Of a stretch of DNA of 31,997 nt, positions 31,861 through 31,997 are shown in pieces. The translations under genes were made by a program, and so were the position numbers. Within the stretch, counting starts at the first letter, position 1. Each line of letters opens with the position of its first letter. The DNA comes from SZAS-3 sp964386785 (GTDB lineage Bacteria; Chlamydiota; Chlamydiia; Chlamydiales; JAAKFR01). The notes below the pieces were generated by a model. The model had not been told where the DNA came from. It saw nothing but the letters and a program-made list of their open reading frames with translations, and searched no databases. The stretch is taken from positions 1-31,997 of the forward strand of contig CAYLUD010000014.1 of assembly GCA_964386785.1 (NCBI GenBank). The letters are read 5' to 3'.

Positions 31861-31997
31861 AGCGATATACAACACAAAATTCACACCGAAAAATTCAGCT
31901 GCGTAAAGCCAAATTACGCACTAGACTGGATAAAACTGCAGTAAAAAACGCCAGTTTGACATAAGAAATCATGACGCATACTTTATGGATGCAAACT

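Noticed and set aside
31900..31920. Hairpin TGCGTAA/TTACGCA downstream of ssrA
   Set aside because: A perfect 7-bp stem, but no T tract follows and the window ends 77 bases later. tmRNA 3' ends are common integration sites, but no repeat of the tmRNA 3' end is visible here, so an attachment site is not supported.
31956..31984. TTGACA at 31956 as a promoter leaving the window
   Set aside because: The -35 is perfect, but the best -10 at correct spacing (TACTTT) matches only three of six positions and the target gene is not visible.
1..31997. CRISPR array or long tandem repeats
   Set aside because: I saw no regularly spaced direct repeats and no cas genes anywhere in the window.

Overview
This window comes from a member of the phylum Chlamydiota (order Chlamydiales sensu lato), most likely an environmental or amoeba/animal-associated lineage rather than the genus Chlamydia. 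The evidence is gene order. The run lptG-lptF-tilS-ftsH-pnp-rpsO-(hypothetical)-tadA-(hypothetical)-membrane protein-three small secreted-type proteins-small conserved ORF-membrane/coiled-coil protein-map-marC follows, from memory, the C. trachomatis order CT838 to CT852. FtsH also has the very long N-terminal insertion, and Map has the N-terminal SEC-C zinc motif. It differs from Chlamydia in having truA inserted between map and marC, a second marC, an M32 carboxypeptidase, a GGDEF protein, a thiamine-precursor-type transporter fusion, an alkylation-repair pair and an IS remnant. Species cannot be determined from the sequence alone.

Layout: a minus-strand tRNA-Val(GAC) lies at the left edge. 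Positions 166-5542 hold mnmM (+), convergent to a minus-strand chain lptF-lptG-carboxypeptidase, with tilS divergent from lptF. ftsH follows behind a tilS terminator. Positions 8473-9500 are an unusually gene-poor kilobase with one uncertain small ORF and the 5' end of an IS transposase abutting pnp. The pnp-rpsO operon (minus) is divergent from a coupled hypothetical-tadA-hypothetical chain (+). Positions 13256-15430 (minus) hold a rhomboid-like membrane protein and three tandem small proteins resembling the CT847-CT849 type III secretion substrate cluster. Two plus-strand genes (a small ORF and a membrane/coiled-coil protein) then run into the marC-marC-truA-map operon (minus).

Positions 19709-25204 are the accessory part: an altered adenylate-kinase-like protein, a diguanylate cyclase with a degenerate receiver domain, a Cys-rich orphan, a permease fused to a THI5/NMT1-type substrate-binding lipoprotein, and an RhlE-type helicase. 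Positions 25300-27638 are a plus-strand chain of a BaiN/HI0933 flavoprotein, Ogt and Tag. ileS (minus) follows, then two tiny overlapping SpoA-domain (FliN/SctQ-C-like) genes, then ssrA (tmRNA) with a strong terminator.

How the genes fit together: most are housekeeping functions (tRNA maturation by MnmM/TilS/TadA/TruA, RNA decay by Pnp and helicase, proteolysis by FtsH and Map, ribosome rescue by tmRNA, LPS export by LptF/G). Host-interaction genes are the three-gene secreted-type cluster and possibly the SpoA pair. The most unusual items are the stand-alone split SpoA pair, the permease/binding-protein fusion, the GGDEF enzyme with intact active and inhibitory sites, the altered Adk-like protein beside it, the three-paralog cluster and a tmRNA tag containing CPEC.
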